Shown: in pieces, positions 35,308-46,992 of the stretch | Position numbering within the stretch: position 1 is the first letter of the stretch | Layout: every line of letters starts with the position of its first letter | Source: Streptomyces sp. T12 | GTDB taxonomy: Bacteria > Actinomycetota > Actinomycetes > Streptomycetales > Streptomycetaceae | Assembly (NCBI RefSeq): GCF_028736035.1 | Contig: NZ_CP117866.1 | Coordinates: forward strand, 1,860,001 to 1,924,000 | DNA: 64,000 bases | Direction of reading: 5' to 3' | Program-made: the position numbers and the translations under genes | The notes under the pieces: generated by a model | Told to the model about the DNA's origin: nothing | What the model saw: only the letters and a program-made list of their open reading frames with translations | The model's database searches: none

Positions 35308-36103
35308 CACGGTGGCGGAACCGACAGAAGCTCCCGCCGCGGTACGTCATGCGGAGGAGGTCATGGGGACGGTCTTCTCCTTCGACGTCCGCGGCGGGGA
35401 ACCCGGTGCCGTCAAGTCGGCACTGGAAGAGGCGGTCACCGCACTGCACCGGGTCGACGAGGTGTTCAGCACCTACCGCGACGACAGCCAGATCTCCCTG
35501 CTGGCGCGCGGCGAGCTGACCGTCGAGCGGTGCGATCCGGAGGTCGCCGAGGTACTCGAACTGGGTGCCGAGGCGGAGCGGCTCAGCGAGGGCTGGTTCA
35601 GCACGTCGTACGAGGGCCGCCTCGACCCGACCGGCATCGTCAAGGGCTGGTCGGTCGAACGCGCGGCCCGCCGCCTGGCGAAGGTCCCCGGCGTCAGCGG
35701 CGTCAGCGTCAACGGCGGCGGCGACGTCCAACTCCTCGGCGTACCGGGCGCACAGCGCCCCTGGCGCGTAGGAGTCTCCGACCCCCTCCGCCCGGGCGGC
35801 CTCGCGGCGGTCATCTCCGCCGCCGGCCTGGACGAACTGGCGGTCGCCACATCCGGCACCTCGGAACGCGGCGCCCACATAGTCGACCCCCGCACGGGCC
35901 GCTCAGCGGTGACGGACCTGGTGGCGGTCACCGTGGTGGCCCCACACCTGACCTGGGCGGACTGCTGGGCGACGGCGGCTTTCGCGATGGGTTCGCGACA
36001 GGGTTTGCGCTGGCTGGAGTCGTTGCCGGACGTGGAGGCGCTGCTGATCACGGCAGGGGACGAGGTCCGCTGCACAGGAGGCCTGGCCTCGCGACTCGGG
36101 TGA
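35300..36103 (+). CDS. apbE: FAD:protein FMN transferase ApbE
   Basis: 267 residues from GTG 35300. The ApbE landmarks are MGTVFSFDVRG, FSTYRDDSQISLL, RLDPTGIVKGWSVERAA, VNGGGDVQLLG and AVATSGTSERGAHIVDPRTG; DCWATAAFAMG forms the metal site near the C-terminus. It transfers FMN from FAD to a threonine in SGA(T/S) of exported proteins. No signal peptide is evident, which is unusual for a strictly extracytoplasmic enzyme. It overlaps the FMN-binding gene by eight bases, so they are coupled and that protein is the likely substrate. Confidence 0.93.
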   Translation: MADTVAEPTEAPAAVRHAEEVMGTVFSFDVRGGEPGAVKSALEEAVTALHRVDEVFSTYRDDSQISLLARGELTVERCDPEVAEVLELGAEAERLSEGWFSTSYEGRLDPTGIVKGWSVERAARRLAKVPGVSGVSVNGGGDVQLLGVPGAQRPWRVGVSDPLRPGGLAAVISAAGLDELAVATSGTSERGAHIVDPRTGRSAVTDLVAVTVVAPHLTWADCWATAAFAMGSRQGLRWLESLPDVEALLITAGDEVRCTGGLASRLG

Positions 36104-36125
36104 CCTCCCCGCACGCCTACGGCGA

Positions 36126-36671
36126 TCAGTGCCCGTTCTGAGCCAACCGCAGCAGATGATCAGCCAGCGCCTGACCCCCCGTAGGATTCCGACTGATCAG
36201 CAGCAACGTGTCGTCACCGGCGATCGTGCCGAGAATGTCCTGCAGCTCAGCCTGATCAATGGCCGAGGCCAAGAACTGCGCGGCCCCCGGAGGGGTACGC
36301 AGGACCACGAGGTTCGCGGAAGCCTCCGCGGAGATCAGCAACTCCTGGGAGAGCCGCCGCATCCGCTCCTCCTTGGCCGACTCGCCCAGCGGCGCACGGG
36401 GGGTCCGAAAACCCCCCTCACTGGGCACCGCGTAGATCAGATCGCCCTCGTTGTTACGGATCTTCACCGCGTTGAGCTCGTCCAGATCCCGGGAGAGCGT
36501 CGCCTGGGTGACGCTCAGCCCGTCGTCGGCGAGCAGCTTCGCCAACTGGCTCTGCGACCGCACGGGTTGCCGGTTGAGGATGTCCACGATCCGGCGGTGG
36601 CGTGCGGTGCGGGTCTGCGGCACGGCAGGCCCGGCGGCCCCGTTGTGCTCGTGGTCCTGCGCCTGACTCAT
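36126..36671 (-). CDS. argR: Arginine repressor ArgR
   Basis: 181 residues from ATG 36671. The N-terminal winged helix reads [20 protein letters not shown] and [19 protein letters not shown]. The C-terminal hexamer domain contains [14 protein letters not shown], the arginine-binding motif. It represses arginine synthesis when arginine is plentiful and acts on ARG boxes. It is the last gene of argC-J-B-D-R, 19 bases after argD, so it controls its own operon. A start 90 bases upstream lies inside argD and is unlikely. Confidence 0.95.
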   Translation of the reverse strand: MSQAQDHEHNGAAGPAVPQTRTARHRRIVDILNRQPVRSQSQLAKLLADDGLSVTQATLSRDLDELNAVKIRNNEGDLIYAVPSEGGFRTPRAPLGESAKEERMRRLSQELLISAEASANLVVLRTPPGAAQFLASAIDQAELQDILGTIAGDDTLLLISRNPTGGQALADHLLRLAQNGH

Positions 36672-36690
36672 CGTCGTCTCATTTCCCGGA

Positions 36691-37887
36691 TCATCCGTCC
36701 CCGTTGGCCGCGTCAAGGATGCCGGGAAGGGCCTGAAGAAGCGCCTCCACTTCGTCGTCACCGAGGTTCAGCGGCGGCATGAGCCGTACGACATCGGGGG
36801 CGGGCGCGTTCACCAGGAAACCGGCGTCCTGAGCCGCCTGCTGCACCTTGGCGGCGAGCGGCTCGGTGAGCACGATACCCAGGAGTAGTCCCGCGCCCCG
36901 GACATAATCGATCAACGGGTGGCCCAGCGCCTCGATCCCGTCCCGCAACTTCTCGCTCTGCCGCTTGACGTTCTCCAGCAACCCGTCGTTCGCGATGGTG
37001 TCCAAAACGGCCAGTCCCGCGGCACACGCGACCGGGTTGCCGCCGAAGGTCGTCCCGTGGTGACCGGGCTGCAGCAGCTCCGCGGCCCGCCCGAAGGCGA
37101 CCGTCGCACCCAGCGGCAGCCCGCCGCCGAGCTGCTTGGCGAGCGTGACGACGTCGGGCAGCACGCCCTCGTGGGCCTGGTACTCGAACCAGTGCCCGGT
37201 ACGGCCGATGCCGGTCTGCACCTCGTCGAGGACGAGCAGCGCACCGCTGGCGGCGGTGATCGCCCGCGCCGCCTTCAGATAGCCGGCCGGCGGCACCACG
37301 ACCCCGAGCTCGCCCTGGATCGGCTCGATGATCACGAGGGCGGTCTCGTCGGTGACCGCGGCGGCCAGCGCCTGCGCGTCGCCGAACGGCACGTGCGTGA
37401 CGTCGCCGGGCAGCGGCAGGAACGGCTCCCGCTTGCCGGCCTGGCCGGTCATCGCGAGGGCGCCCATCGTGCGGCCGTGGAAGCCGCCCTCGGTGGCGAC
37501 GACGTGGGTCCGCCCGGTCAGCCGGCCGATCTTGAACGCGGCCTCGTTGGCCTCGGCGCCGGAGTTGCAGAAGAAGACCTTGCCGTCCCGGCCGAAGAGC
37601 TGCAGCAGCCGTTCGGCGAGGGCGACGGTCGGCTCGGCCATGAAGAAGTTGGAGATGTGGCCGAGGGACGCGATCTGCCGGCTCACGGCCTCGACGATCG
37701 CCGGGTGGGCGTGGCCGAGCGCGTTGGTGGCGATGCCGCCGATCCAGTCGAAGTACTGCTTGCCCTCGGTGTCCCAGACCTTGACGCCCTCACCGCGCAC
37801 GAGAGGGAGCCTCGGGGTGCCGTAGTTGTTCATCAGCGAGCCCTGCCACCGCTGGGTGAGCTCTGCGTTCGTCGCCGTCTCGGTCAT
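36691..37887 (-). CDS. argD: Acetylornithine aminotransferase
   Basis: 398 residues, class III PLP transaminase: [54 protein letters not shown] (the lysine binds PLP) and [19 protein letters not shown]. It converts N-acetylglutamate semialdehyde to N2-acetylornithine with glutamate. Its start overlaps the argB stop by four bases (ATGA), so translation is coupled. Length and order are those of Streptomyces argD. Confidence 0.96.
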   Translation of the reverse strand: MTETATNAELTQRWQGSLMNNYGTPRLPLVRGEGVKVWDTEGKQYFDWIGGIATNALGHAHPAIVEAVSRQIASLGHISNFFMAEPTVALAERLLQLFGRDGKVFFCNSGAEANEAAFKIGRLTGRTHVVATEGGFHGRTMGALAMTGQAGKREPFLPLPGDVTHVPFGDAQALAAAVTDETALVIIEPIQGELGVVVPPAGYLKAARAITAASGALLVLDEVQTGIGRTGHWFEYQAHEGVLPDVVTLAKQLGGGLPLGATVAFGRAAELLQPGHHGTTFGGNPVACAAGLAVLDTIANDGLLENVKRQSEKLRDGIEALGHPLIDYVRGAGLLLGIVLTEPLAAKVQQAAQDAGFLVNAPAPDVVRLMPPLNLGDDEVEALLQALPGILDAANGDG

Positions 37888-38788
37888 CCGGCATCCCCCT
37901 CTTGCGCGTCCGGCACGACCATCGTGCCGATGCCTTCGTCGGTGAAGATCTCCAGCAGGATCGAGTGCTGGACCCGGCCGTCGATGACGCGGGCGGTGGT
38001 GACGCCGTTGCGTACGGCGTGCAGGCAGCCCTCCATCTTCGGCACCATGCCGGAGCTCAACTCCGGCAGCAGCTTCTCCAGTTGGGAAGCGGTGAGGCGG
38101 CTGATCACCTCGTCGGAGTGGGGCCAGTCCTCGTAGAGGCCCTCGACGTCCGTGAGGACCATGAGGGTTTCGGCGCCCAGAGCAGCAGCGAGTGCCGCAG
38201 CCGCCGTATCAGCATTGACGTTGTAGACATGTCCGTCGTCCTGGCTCCGGGCGATCGAGGAGACGACCGGGATACGGCCGTCGGCGAGCAGGGCCTCGAT
38301 CGCGCCCGTGTCGATCTCGGTGATCTCGCCCACCCGCCCGATGTCGACCAACTCGCCGTCGATCTCGGGCTGGTGCTTGGTGGCGGTGATGGTGTGCGCG
38401 TCCTCGCCGGTCAGCCCCACGGCCAGCGGCCCGTGTTGGTTGAGCAGTCCGACGAGCTCGCGCTGGACCTGCCCGGCCAGCACCATCCGTACGACGTCCA
38501 TGGCCTCTTCGGTGGTGACCCGGAGCCCGGCCTTGAACTCGCTGACGATGCCGTGCTGGTCGAGGGCGGCGCTGATCTGCGGGCCGCCGCCGTGCACGAC
38601 GACGGGCTTGAGGCCGGCGTGGTGCAGGAACACGACGTCCTGGGCGAACGCGGCCTTCAGGTCCTCGTCGATCATGGCGTTGCCGCCGAACTTGATGACG
38701 ACGGTCTTGCCGTTGTGGCGGACCAGCCAGGGCAGCGCCTCGATGAGGATCTGGGCCTTGGGGAGCGCGGTGTGCTTACGCGTGGTGC

Positions 38789-38792
<4 letters not shown>
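37884..38792 (-). CDS. argB: Acetylglutamate kinase
   Basis: 302 residues of the amino-acid kinase family: [54 protein letters not shown] and [18 protein letters not shown]. It phosphorylates N-acetylglutamate. The N-terminal helix before the kinase core is the form often linked to arginine feedback inhibition. ATG 38792 overlaps the argJ stop, and its own stop overlaps argD, so the run argC-J-B-D is one coupled chain. Confidence 0.96.
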
Positions 38793-40989
<2,197 letters not shown>

Positions 40990-40996
40990 TTAGACG

Positions 40997-41030
40997 GCAT
41001 GACTATACGTTTCGCTGCACGTTTATGCAA
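40997..41030 (-). promoter_or_regulatory. argC promoter covered by two ARG boxes
   Basis: On the minus strand TTGCAT (41030-41025), a 17-bp spacer and TATAGT (41007-41002) form a near-ideal promoter. One box, TGCAT-AAAC-GTGCA (41029-41016), covers the -35 and spacer. A second, weaker one, CGTATAGTCATGC (41009-40997), covers the -10. ArgR bound here would shut the operon. Confidence 0.8.
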
Positions 41031-41106
41031 TCTCGCCGAGTGGGTATGCACGGAGACTCGTGGTGCGGCTTTTTGGCCGGCTGCTGCCGTCAGGGGCGGG
41101 CGTCGG

Positions 41107-41727
41107 TCACAGGCTCGCGAGGAGGTCGTCGAGGGGCGCCGGTACCTGTTCGGGGTCCAGGGCCTCGACGAGGAGGTGGCCGTAGCGGATCTTGCGGCCC
41201 TTCTTGGTGCCGAGGAAGCGCCGCAACTGCTGCGGCCGGGGCCGGCCGTGCTGTGCGGGCTGGCGCAGGAAGGTCTGCCAGGCACGCAGGTCGCCCTCGG
41301 TGCGGACGATCTCCTCGACCCTCGCCGTACCCAGCGCGCGGATGAGCTCGTCCTCCAGGTCTCGCACGCAGACGAAGAAGGCCGACTGCGACGCCGCCCG
41401 GGCCCGCTGCAGGGCGCGGTCGTAGAAGCGCTGCTCGCCCTCGTCGCACAGTCCTGCCAGGCGCAGGCCGAGGCCGGACGGGCCGAGGAGGCCGGTGTAG
41501 CGGCCGACGCTCATCGCCCCGCCCATCGGCACGACGCACACGCCCTCGGCAGCCAGGTCCCGGCCACGCCGGGCGGCCAGCGCCTCGACGGCCGCGAGGT
41601 CACTCGGGCCTTCCAGCAGCACCGCCGTCCGCACCCCCAGCCGCACCGCCAGATCACTCGCCGTCCCGCCGGGGCCGCCGGCCGCCCAGCCACGGACCTC
41701 GTCCCGGAACGCTCGCATGTCCGCCAT
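41107..41727 (-). CDS. TOPRIM-domain (OLD-like) protein, stand-alone
   Basis: 206 residues from ATG 41727 (MADMRAFRDEV). RTAVLLEGPSDLAAVEALAA matches the first TOPRIM strand and catalytic Glu, and VVPMGGAMSVGRYTGLLGP, LAGLCDEGEQ and VCVRDLEDELIRALG follow the order of OLD-family TOPRIM domains with the acidic DxE-type residues (CDEGE, RDLEDE). The ABC ATPase half of OLD nucleases is missing. It may cut or bind nucleic acid, but no partner ATPase is nearby. Divergent from the HEAT-repeat gene. Confidence 0.75.
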   Translation of the reverse strand: MADMRAFRDEVRGWAAGGPGGTASDLAVRLGVRTAVLLEGPSDLAAVEALAARRGRDLAAEGVCVVPMGGAMSVGRYTGLLGPSGLGLRLAGLCDEGEQRFYDRALQRARAASQSAFFVCVRDLEDELIRALGTARVEEIVRTEGDLRAWQTFLRQPAQHGRPRPQQLRRFLGTKKGRKIRYGHLLVEALDPEQVPAPLDDLLASL

Positions 41728-41843
41728 GCAGCGAGTCTGCACCTCGGCCGATGGGCATGGCACGGAATATTTCGACGCCCCCGCCCCACCTGCCCCAGCG
41801 CCCTCGTCCCGACGGCGGTGGGGCGGTAGTAGGGTCCCCTCGC

Positions 41844-43859
41844 ATGTGGGAGGGACTCGACGCGGTCGACTGGGCGGGGCTGAAGCACAACTACGGGGCG
41901 GCCGAGGACGTACCCCCTCTGCTGCGCCGCTGCGCGGGCCCGGATCCGCAGGACGCGGAGTCGGCGGCGGACGACCTGCTCAACCTGCTCTTCCACCAGG
42001 GCGGCTGGATCTGCCCCGCCGCCCCGGCCGCGTTGCCCTTCCTGCTACGGCTGGGAGCCCGGCAGGACGTTCCGTGCCGGCGCACGGTGCTGGAGATCGT
42101 CTCGGTGCTGGCGGCGGAGGCCGGACGGGTCGAGGAGCGGTACGTCGCCCCGGGCTGGGCGGCGGCCTGGGAGCGGGCGTTGCCCGAAGTGCTCGCCCTG
42201 CTGGCCGTCCCCGAGGCCGAGTTCCGGCGGGTGGCCGCCGACATCCTCGCCGACTGCACGAGCCCCGGGGAGACCGTCCTGCCCGCCCTGCTGGAGCGCT
42301 GGCGGACGGAGAGCGACCTCGCGACCCGTCTCGACCTCGTCGTCGCCCTCGGCACGGCGGTCCGGCGGGAGCCGGCGGGGCCCCGAGGGGCCGAGGCCCA
42401 TTCCCTGCTGCGCGGGCTGCTGGGCGATCCCGAACCGCAGCTGCGCGCGGCGGCGGTGCACGCGCTGGCAGCGGGTGACCCCGGGCTCGCCGAGCAGCAC
42501 ATGGGCCTGCTGCTGGACGCCGTCCGGGAGCCCGGCGTGGAGGTGTGGCGGCACACCAGTGCGGTGGGAGGTGGGCCGCGGGCCGTCCAGTACCGGATCG
42601 GCACCCTGTTCGCCGATTCCCCGGCCGCCTCCACCTCGTACGTGCTCGGCCTGCTGGCCGACCTCCCCCGCTCTCGCACGGACTCGACCGGGGAGACCCC
42701 CCTCGACGAGGATCACCGGATCGGCGCCCTCGCCCAGGCGGCCGAGTTGCTGCGCCGCTGGCGCTCGCCGACCGGCGAGCTGGTGCCGGCCGTCGCGGCG
42801 CGGCTGGCGGACCCGAGCGCCGAGGTCCGCTACCGGGCGACCGAGCTGCTGGCCTGTCTCGGATCCGCGGCCGCCGACTGTGCCGACGCGGTCGCCGAAC
42901 TGCTGGACGACACCGGCAGACGCGGCACCCGCAGGGGCGAGAGCGTCGCCGACGCGGCCCTGTGGGCGCTGGCCCGGATGAACGACGCGCGGTGTGTGCC
43001 GGGCCTGATCGAGCGGGTGGCCGGAGCGCCGTCGACCTTCTCCAGGTACGGCATCCACGCCGGCGGGAACCACTTCCCCGCCCTGCCCGCGCTGCACGAG
43101 GTGCTCGCCCTCCTCCCGGCCCACGCCGACCGGCTGCTCCCGGCGCTCTGCGAGCGGCTCGATGCCACCGAGGACGCGCGCGAGCGCTCACGCCTGTGCG
43201 AGGTGCTGGCCGACTGGGGGCCCGGCGCGCGGGCGGCCGTACCCCGGCTGGTCCGGCTGCTGGAGCACGACGGGAGCTGGTCGGCGGCGGCGACGGCGCT
43301 GGGGGGCATCGGGGTGGCGGACGACGCGACGCGAGACCTCCTGCTCGCGCGGTCGGCGGACGCGGCTGACGGCGACGCGACACTCGCCGCCTGGGCCTAC
43401 TGGCGGACGGGAGGCGAGCCGGGACGAGCCCTGGAGGTGCTGGGCCCCGCCATCGCCCGGGACGGCGTCCGCCACCCCTCTCTGCGCAGGCTGGCCGACC
43501 TCGGCCCGCACGCCGCGGGCCTCGCGGACCGGCTGCACGCGCTGGCCCGGACCGGGGACGAGTGGACGAGCGTCGAGGCGGCGCACGCGCTGTGGGCCGC
43601 GACCGGCGACACCGAGGTTCCCGTCCAGGCCCTGGTGACGGCGGTTCGGGGGCTGGCGGAGGGCCGCTACCTACCGGTCATGCTCCCCGCGGTGCGCCAC
43701 CTGACCCGGATCGGCGGACCGGCCCGGCCCGCCGCCCGGCTCCTGCGCGAGGTCCCGGCCCTCGACCGGCGTCTGCACTACTTCAGCGGCTGGCGCGGCT
43801 TCGAGACGGACGAGTCGATCCGCACCGCGATCGACGAACTGCTCGCCGCGGCCGGGTGA
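41844..43859 (+). CDS. HEAT-repeat protein
   Basis: 671 residues from ATG 41844 (MWEGLDAVDWAGLKHNYG). The whole length is alpha-helical with repeating hairpins: LLNLLFHQGGWICPAAPAAL, AEFRRVAADILADC, DPEPQLRAAAVHALAAGD, DPSAEVRYRATELLACLG, GPGARAAVPRLVRLL. The pattern fits PBS/HEAT repeats, a scaffold for protein binding. A TAGGGT box close to the ATG suggests a leaderless transcript. I see no catalytic domain. It ends at a bidirectional terminator. Confidence 0.8.
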   Translation: MWEGLDAVDWAGLKHNYGAAEDVPPLLRRCAGPDPQDAESAADDLLNLLFHQGGWICPAAPAALPFLLRLGARQDVPCRRTVLEIVSVLAAEAGRVEERYVAPGWAAAWERALPEVLALLAVPEAEFRRVAADILADCTSPGETVLPALLERWRTESDLATRLDLVVALGTAVRREPAGPRGAEAHSLLRGLLGDPEPQLRAAAVHALAAGDPGLAEQHMGLLLDAVREPGVEVWRHTSAVGGGPRAVQYRIGTLFADSPAASTSYVLGLLADLPRSRTDSTGETPLDEDHRIGALAQAAELLRRWRSPTGELVPAVAARLADPSAEVRYRATELLACLGSAAADCADAVAELLDDTGRRGTRRGESVADAALWALARMNDARCVPGLIERVAGAPSTFSRYGIHAGGNHFPALPALHEVLALLPAHADRLLPALCERLDATEDARERSRLCEVLADWGPGARAAVPRLVRLLEHDGSWSAAATALGGIGVADDATRDLLLARSADAADGDATLAAWAYWRTGGEPGRALEVLGPAIARDGVRHPSLRRLADLGPHAAGLADRLHALARTGDEWTSVEAAHALWAATGDTEVPVQALVTAVRGLAEGRYLPVMLPAVRHLTRIGGPARPAARLLREVPALDRRLHYFSGWRGFETDESIRTAIDELLAAAG

Positions 43860-43875
43860 TCGACCGCACAACGAA

Positions 43876-43912
43876 GGCGCGGTCCGCTGCCGCTCGGACA
43901 GCGGACCGCGCC
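43876..43912. terminator. Bidirectional terminator between convergent genes
   Basis: GGCGCGGTCCGCTG and its perfect complement (14 bp) surround a nine-base loop, between the HEAT-repeat stop and the GH51 stop. Confidence 0.85.
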
Positions 43913-43920
43913 AGAACCGG

Positions 43921-46404
43921 CTACCTCTGCTTGATCCGCAGGAAGGTGATCGAGTTCGCCGGGAAGGTGTACGTGAACTTGTCGGCGACCCCCGAGAAGG
44001 TGGACGCCACCGGCGCGACCGGCGTCTGCGTCTCGCTGTTCACGGCGTTCGGGTCGGCGGACAGGGTCGTCACCCGGGCCTGGGACGCGACCTTCGCGCC
44101 GCCCAGGTCGATCGCCGTACGGGCCGCCGACGACTGGGCGTTGACGACCTTGACGATCAGGTCACCCGTCGTCGCGTCCTTGGTGACGACCTGGCGGAAC
44201 GGCTCGGCCGGCTTGTCGTCGGTGAAGCCGCCCCACTCCTGGCCGTCGAGGTACAGGGTGACCTGGCGGCCGCGCACCTTGATGTCGATGTCGTAGGTGC
44301 GCCCCGTCTCGATCGTCCCGGCCTTGGAGAACAGCGTCGACTTGCCGCCGTCCACGGCCTGCTCGACGGCGGACTGGGTGTTGTTCCAGCCGCCCAGGTT
44401 CCACCAGTAGTAGTTGCCGGTGTCCTTGACCCCGAAGGCGACGAGGAAGCCCTCCTTGCCGGACTTCTTGGTGGCCTTCGCGTGCAGGTCGTAGTCGTGC
44501 CAGGTCGGGTCGCCGGCCGAGACCATCGTGTTCTCGGCGGCCGCGTCCGTCTGCACGTACTGCCCGTCCTGGATGCTCCAGCTGCCGCCGCCGGTGTGCG
44601 TCCACTTCGCGGCGTCACCGGAGAAGTCGTCGCTGAGCAGCGTCTTCCCGTCGGCGTCCGTGACCTTCACATCGTCGTACGCCGCACTGGTCGCCCACGT
44701 CGACAGGCCGACGGCACCGGTGATCGGGCCCAGCAGCGACGGCGTTCCGGTGGCCTTGGAGGGGACCACCCGGTCGCCGACGTTGTTCATGAACAGCTTC
44801 TGGACCTCGTAGTTGGCGGAGTTCCAGGAGGCGTGGTTGTTGAACCACACCATGTCCGGGCTCCACTGCACATAGTCCTCGTTGGCGAACAGCGGTGCGT
44901 AAGAGGCGAGTTTGACGACGTCCGCGTTGCGCTCCAGGCCGGTCATGAAGGCGGCTTCGGCGAGGCCGTTCTTGAAGGCGTTGCCCCAGGAGGCGTACTC
45001 GCCGAGGAAGACCTTCGGGCCGCTGCGGTCGTAGGAGTCGTAGCGGTCGTTGTTCTGCAGGAACCACTGCGGGCTGTTGTAGTAGTGCTCGTCGACCATG
45101 TCGACCTTGTTCTCGCGGTTGAGCTGCCAGGCCGTGTCGAAGGTCTGGCCGGCGTCGTCCGGGCCGGAGTTGGAGACGACGGTGATGTCGGGGTACTTCG
45201 CCTCGATGGCGGCGCGGAACTGCTTGAACCGGGCCATGAACTCGACCGGCAGGTTCTCCTCGTTGCCGACCCCGATGTGGGTGAGGTGGAAGGGCTTCGG
45301 GTGGCCCATCTGGGCGCGCTTCTTGCCCCACGTCGAGGTCACCGGACCGTTGGCGAACTCGATGAGGTCGAGGGCGTCCTGGATGTGCCGCTTGAGCAGG
45401 GCCTCGTCGTCGACGGCCTTGTTCTGGCCGCAGCCGGTCACCAGGGCCGGGACCACGGGCAGCGGCATGGCGCCGATGTCCTCGGCGAAGCGGAAGTACT
45501 CGTAGTAGCCGAGGCCGTAGGACTGGTTGTAGCCCCAGAAGTTGGCGTTGGTCGCGCGCTCCTCGACCGGGCCTATGGTGTCCTTCCACTGGTAGGACCG
45601 CTTGCGCTGATAGTTGGAGGCCTCGCTGTAGTCCTCCATGGAGCCGGTGTTGACCAGGCAGCCGCCGGGGAAGCGCAGGAAGCCCGGGTGCAGGGCGGCG
45701 ACCTTCTCGGCGAGGTCCTTGCGCAGGCCGCCCGGCTGGTGCTTGTAGGTGTCGCGCGGGAACAGGGACACCATGTCCAGCGCGGCGGCCCCGGAGGCGG
45801 CGACCGCCAGGCGGCCGTCGCTGCTGGTGCGGGTCGCGGTGAAGGTGGCGCGGTACTTGGCCCAGCCGCTCTTGCCCACGGCCACCTCGCGGGCGGCGGC
45901 GAGCGTGCCGTCGGCGTCCTTCAGGGTGACGGTGAGCCGGGTGCCGCTCTCGGCGCGGGCCCACACCGAGAAGTCGTACGTCTTTCCCGCCTCGACATGG
46001 ATGCCGGTGTTGTATCCGGCGTTCGTGACGGAGGAACCGGCGCCCAGGGAGAGGTAGTTGCGGTTGCGCTCGTTGAGCCGGCCGGCGTCGTTCAGGACCT
46101 GTGCGGTGCCGTCGACCGTCCAGGAGGTGAGCGGTGTGTACGACCGGTTGTCGTCCGTGGAGTACTCGAAGGACCGGTTCTGTACGAGCTCGGCGTACAG
46201 ACCGCCGTCCGCGGCCCGGTTGATGTCCTCGAAGAAGACCCCGTACATCGTGTCGTCGATCTTCGCGCCCTTGGTGGCGGGGTCGACGGTGATCGCGTAG
46301 TCGGTGACGTCCTCGGCGTGAGCGGGGGCCGGGACGAGACCGGCGGCCACCAGGAAGGCGGTCGCCGTCAGACCGAGTCTCCAACGGGTGCGCGTGCGTG
46401 ACAT
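43921..46404 (-). CDS. Secreted GH51 alpha-L-arabinofuranosidase
   Basis: 827 residues from ATG 46404, with GGAG five bases upstream. Signal peptide LGLTATAFLVAAGLVPAPAHA. An N-terminal carbohydrate-binding jelly roll (about 60-210) precedes the GH51 barrel with the acid/base Glu in IGVGNEENLPVEFMARF and the nucleophile Glu in VFLGEYASWGN. A beta-sandwich domain follows: LLSDDFSGDAAKWTHTGGGS and WNLGGWNNTQSA, of the DUF1080/LamG type; the GH51 C-terminal strands end the protein. It removes arabinose side chains from arabinoxylan or arabinan. A palindrome upstream may regulate it. Confidence 0.92.
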   Translation of the reverse strand: MSRTRTRWRLGLTATAFLVAAGLVPAPAHAEDVTDYAITVDPATKGAKIDDTMYGVFFEDINRAADGGLYAELVQNRSFEYSTDDNRSYTPLTSWTVDGTAQVLNDAGRLNERNRNYLSLGAGSSVTNAGYNTGIHVEAGKTYDFSVWARAESGTRLTVTLKDADGTLAAAREVAVGKSGWAKYRATFTATRTSSDGRLAVAASGAAALDMVSLFPRDTYKHQPGGLRKDLAEKVAALHPGFLRFPGGCLVNTGSMEDYSEASNYQRKRSYQWKDTIGPVEERATNANFWGYNQSYGLGYYEYFRFAEDIGAMPLPVVPALVTGCGQNKAVDDEALLKRHIQDALDLIEFANGPVTSTWGKKRAQMGHPKPFHLTHIGVGNEENLPVEFMARFKQFRAAIEAKYPDITVVSNSGPDDAGQTFDTAWQLNRENKVDMVDEHYYNSPQWFLQNNDRYDSYDRSGPKVFLGEYASWGNAFKNGLAEAAFMTGLERNADVVKLASYAPLFANEDYVQWSPDMVWFNNHASWNSANYEVQKLFMNNVGDRVVPSKATGTPSLLGPITGAVGLSTWATSAAYDDVKVTDADGKTLLSDDFSGDAAKWTHTGGGSWSIQDGQYVQTDAAAENTMVSAGDPTWHDYDLHAKATKKSGKEGFLVAFGVKDTGNYYWWNLGGWNNTQSAVEQAVDGGKSTLFSKAGTIETGRTYDIDIKVRGRQVTLYLDGQEWGGFTDDKPAEPFRQVVTKDATTGDLIVKVVNAQSSAARTAIDLGGAKVASQARVTTLSADPNAVNSETQTPVAPVASTFSGVADKFTYTFPANSITFLRIKQR

Positions 46405-46423
46405 GGATACTCCGCGGCTCGAT

Positions 46424-46458
46424 GTTCGAAATATCAGACCTTGATCAGCACTTCGAAC
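46424..46458. promoter_or_regulatory. Inverted repeat upstream of the arabinofuranosidase
   Basis: GTTCGAA (46424-46430) and TTCGAAC (46452-46458) flank 21 bases, 20 bases before the GH51 start. It is a candidate sugar-repressor operator; the protein is unknown. Confidence 0.5.
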
Positions 46459-46539
46459 GGCAAGATAGGGAGGGGATTCAAGAGCGTCAACGGGTCGGGC
46501 GAGATCGAAAGTGTCGGAAGCGCCGGAAGAGAGGGACGG

Positions 46540-46992
46540 ATGGGCGAGTTCTGGCCAGTACCGGACGTTCTGGCGTATCTGGCCGGGAGTTGGCGGGTCG
46601 AACGGTCCGTGCGCGACTTCGCGAGCGGGGCGGGCGGGGCGGCCGGGGAGTTCTCCGGCACGACGGTTTTCAGCCCACTGGAGGGCGGCGGGCTGCTGCA
46701 CCACGAGTCCGGCACGTTCGTCTGGCAGGGCGTGCCCCGACCCGCCGAGCGGACGCTGCGTTTCCTGCCGGGCGCCGCGCGCGGCACAGCGGACGTACGG
46801 TTCGCCGACGGGCGGCCCTTCCACGACCTGGACCTGTCGTCCGGGCGGTACATCGCCGATCACCCGTGCTCGGCGGACCTCTACCGGGGCGAGTTCACCG
46901 TCCTCGACGAGGACCACTGGCGGACGGTGTGGCGGGTGCGCGGCCCGGCCAAGGACCTCGTCCTCAGCACCGACTACGCACGCGAGGGCTGA
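46540..46992 (+). CDS. DUF6314-like conserved hypothetical protein
   Basis: 150 residues from ATG 46540 (MGEFWPVPDVLAYLAGSW), with GAGAGGGACGG upstream. WRVERSVRDFASGAGGAAGE, then strands such as GGLLHHESGTFVWQG and RYIADHPCSADLYRGEF and a closing WRTVWRVRGPAKDLVLSTDY, form a lipocalin-like beta barrel of the actinobacterial DUF6314 kind. It has conserved tryptophans and no catalytic motif. Its 3' end overlaps the convergent phosphatase-fold gene by 19 bases. Confidence 0.72.
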   Translation: MGEFWPVPDVLAYLAGSWRVERSVRDFASGAGGAAGEFSGTTVFSPLEGGGLLHHESGTFVWQGVPRPAERTLRFLPGAARGTADVRFADGRPFHDLDLSSGRYIADHPCSADLYRGEFTVLDEDHWRTVWRVRGPAKDLVLSTDYAREG

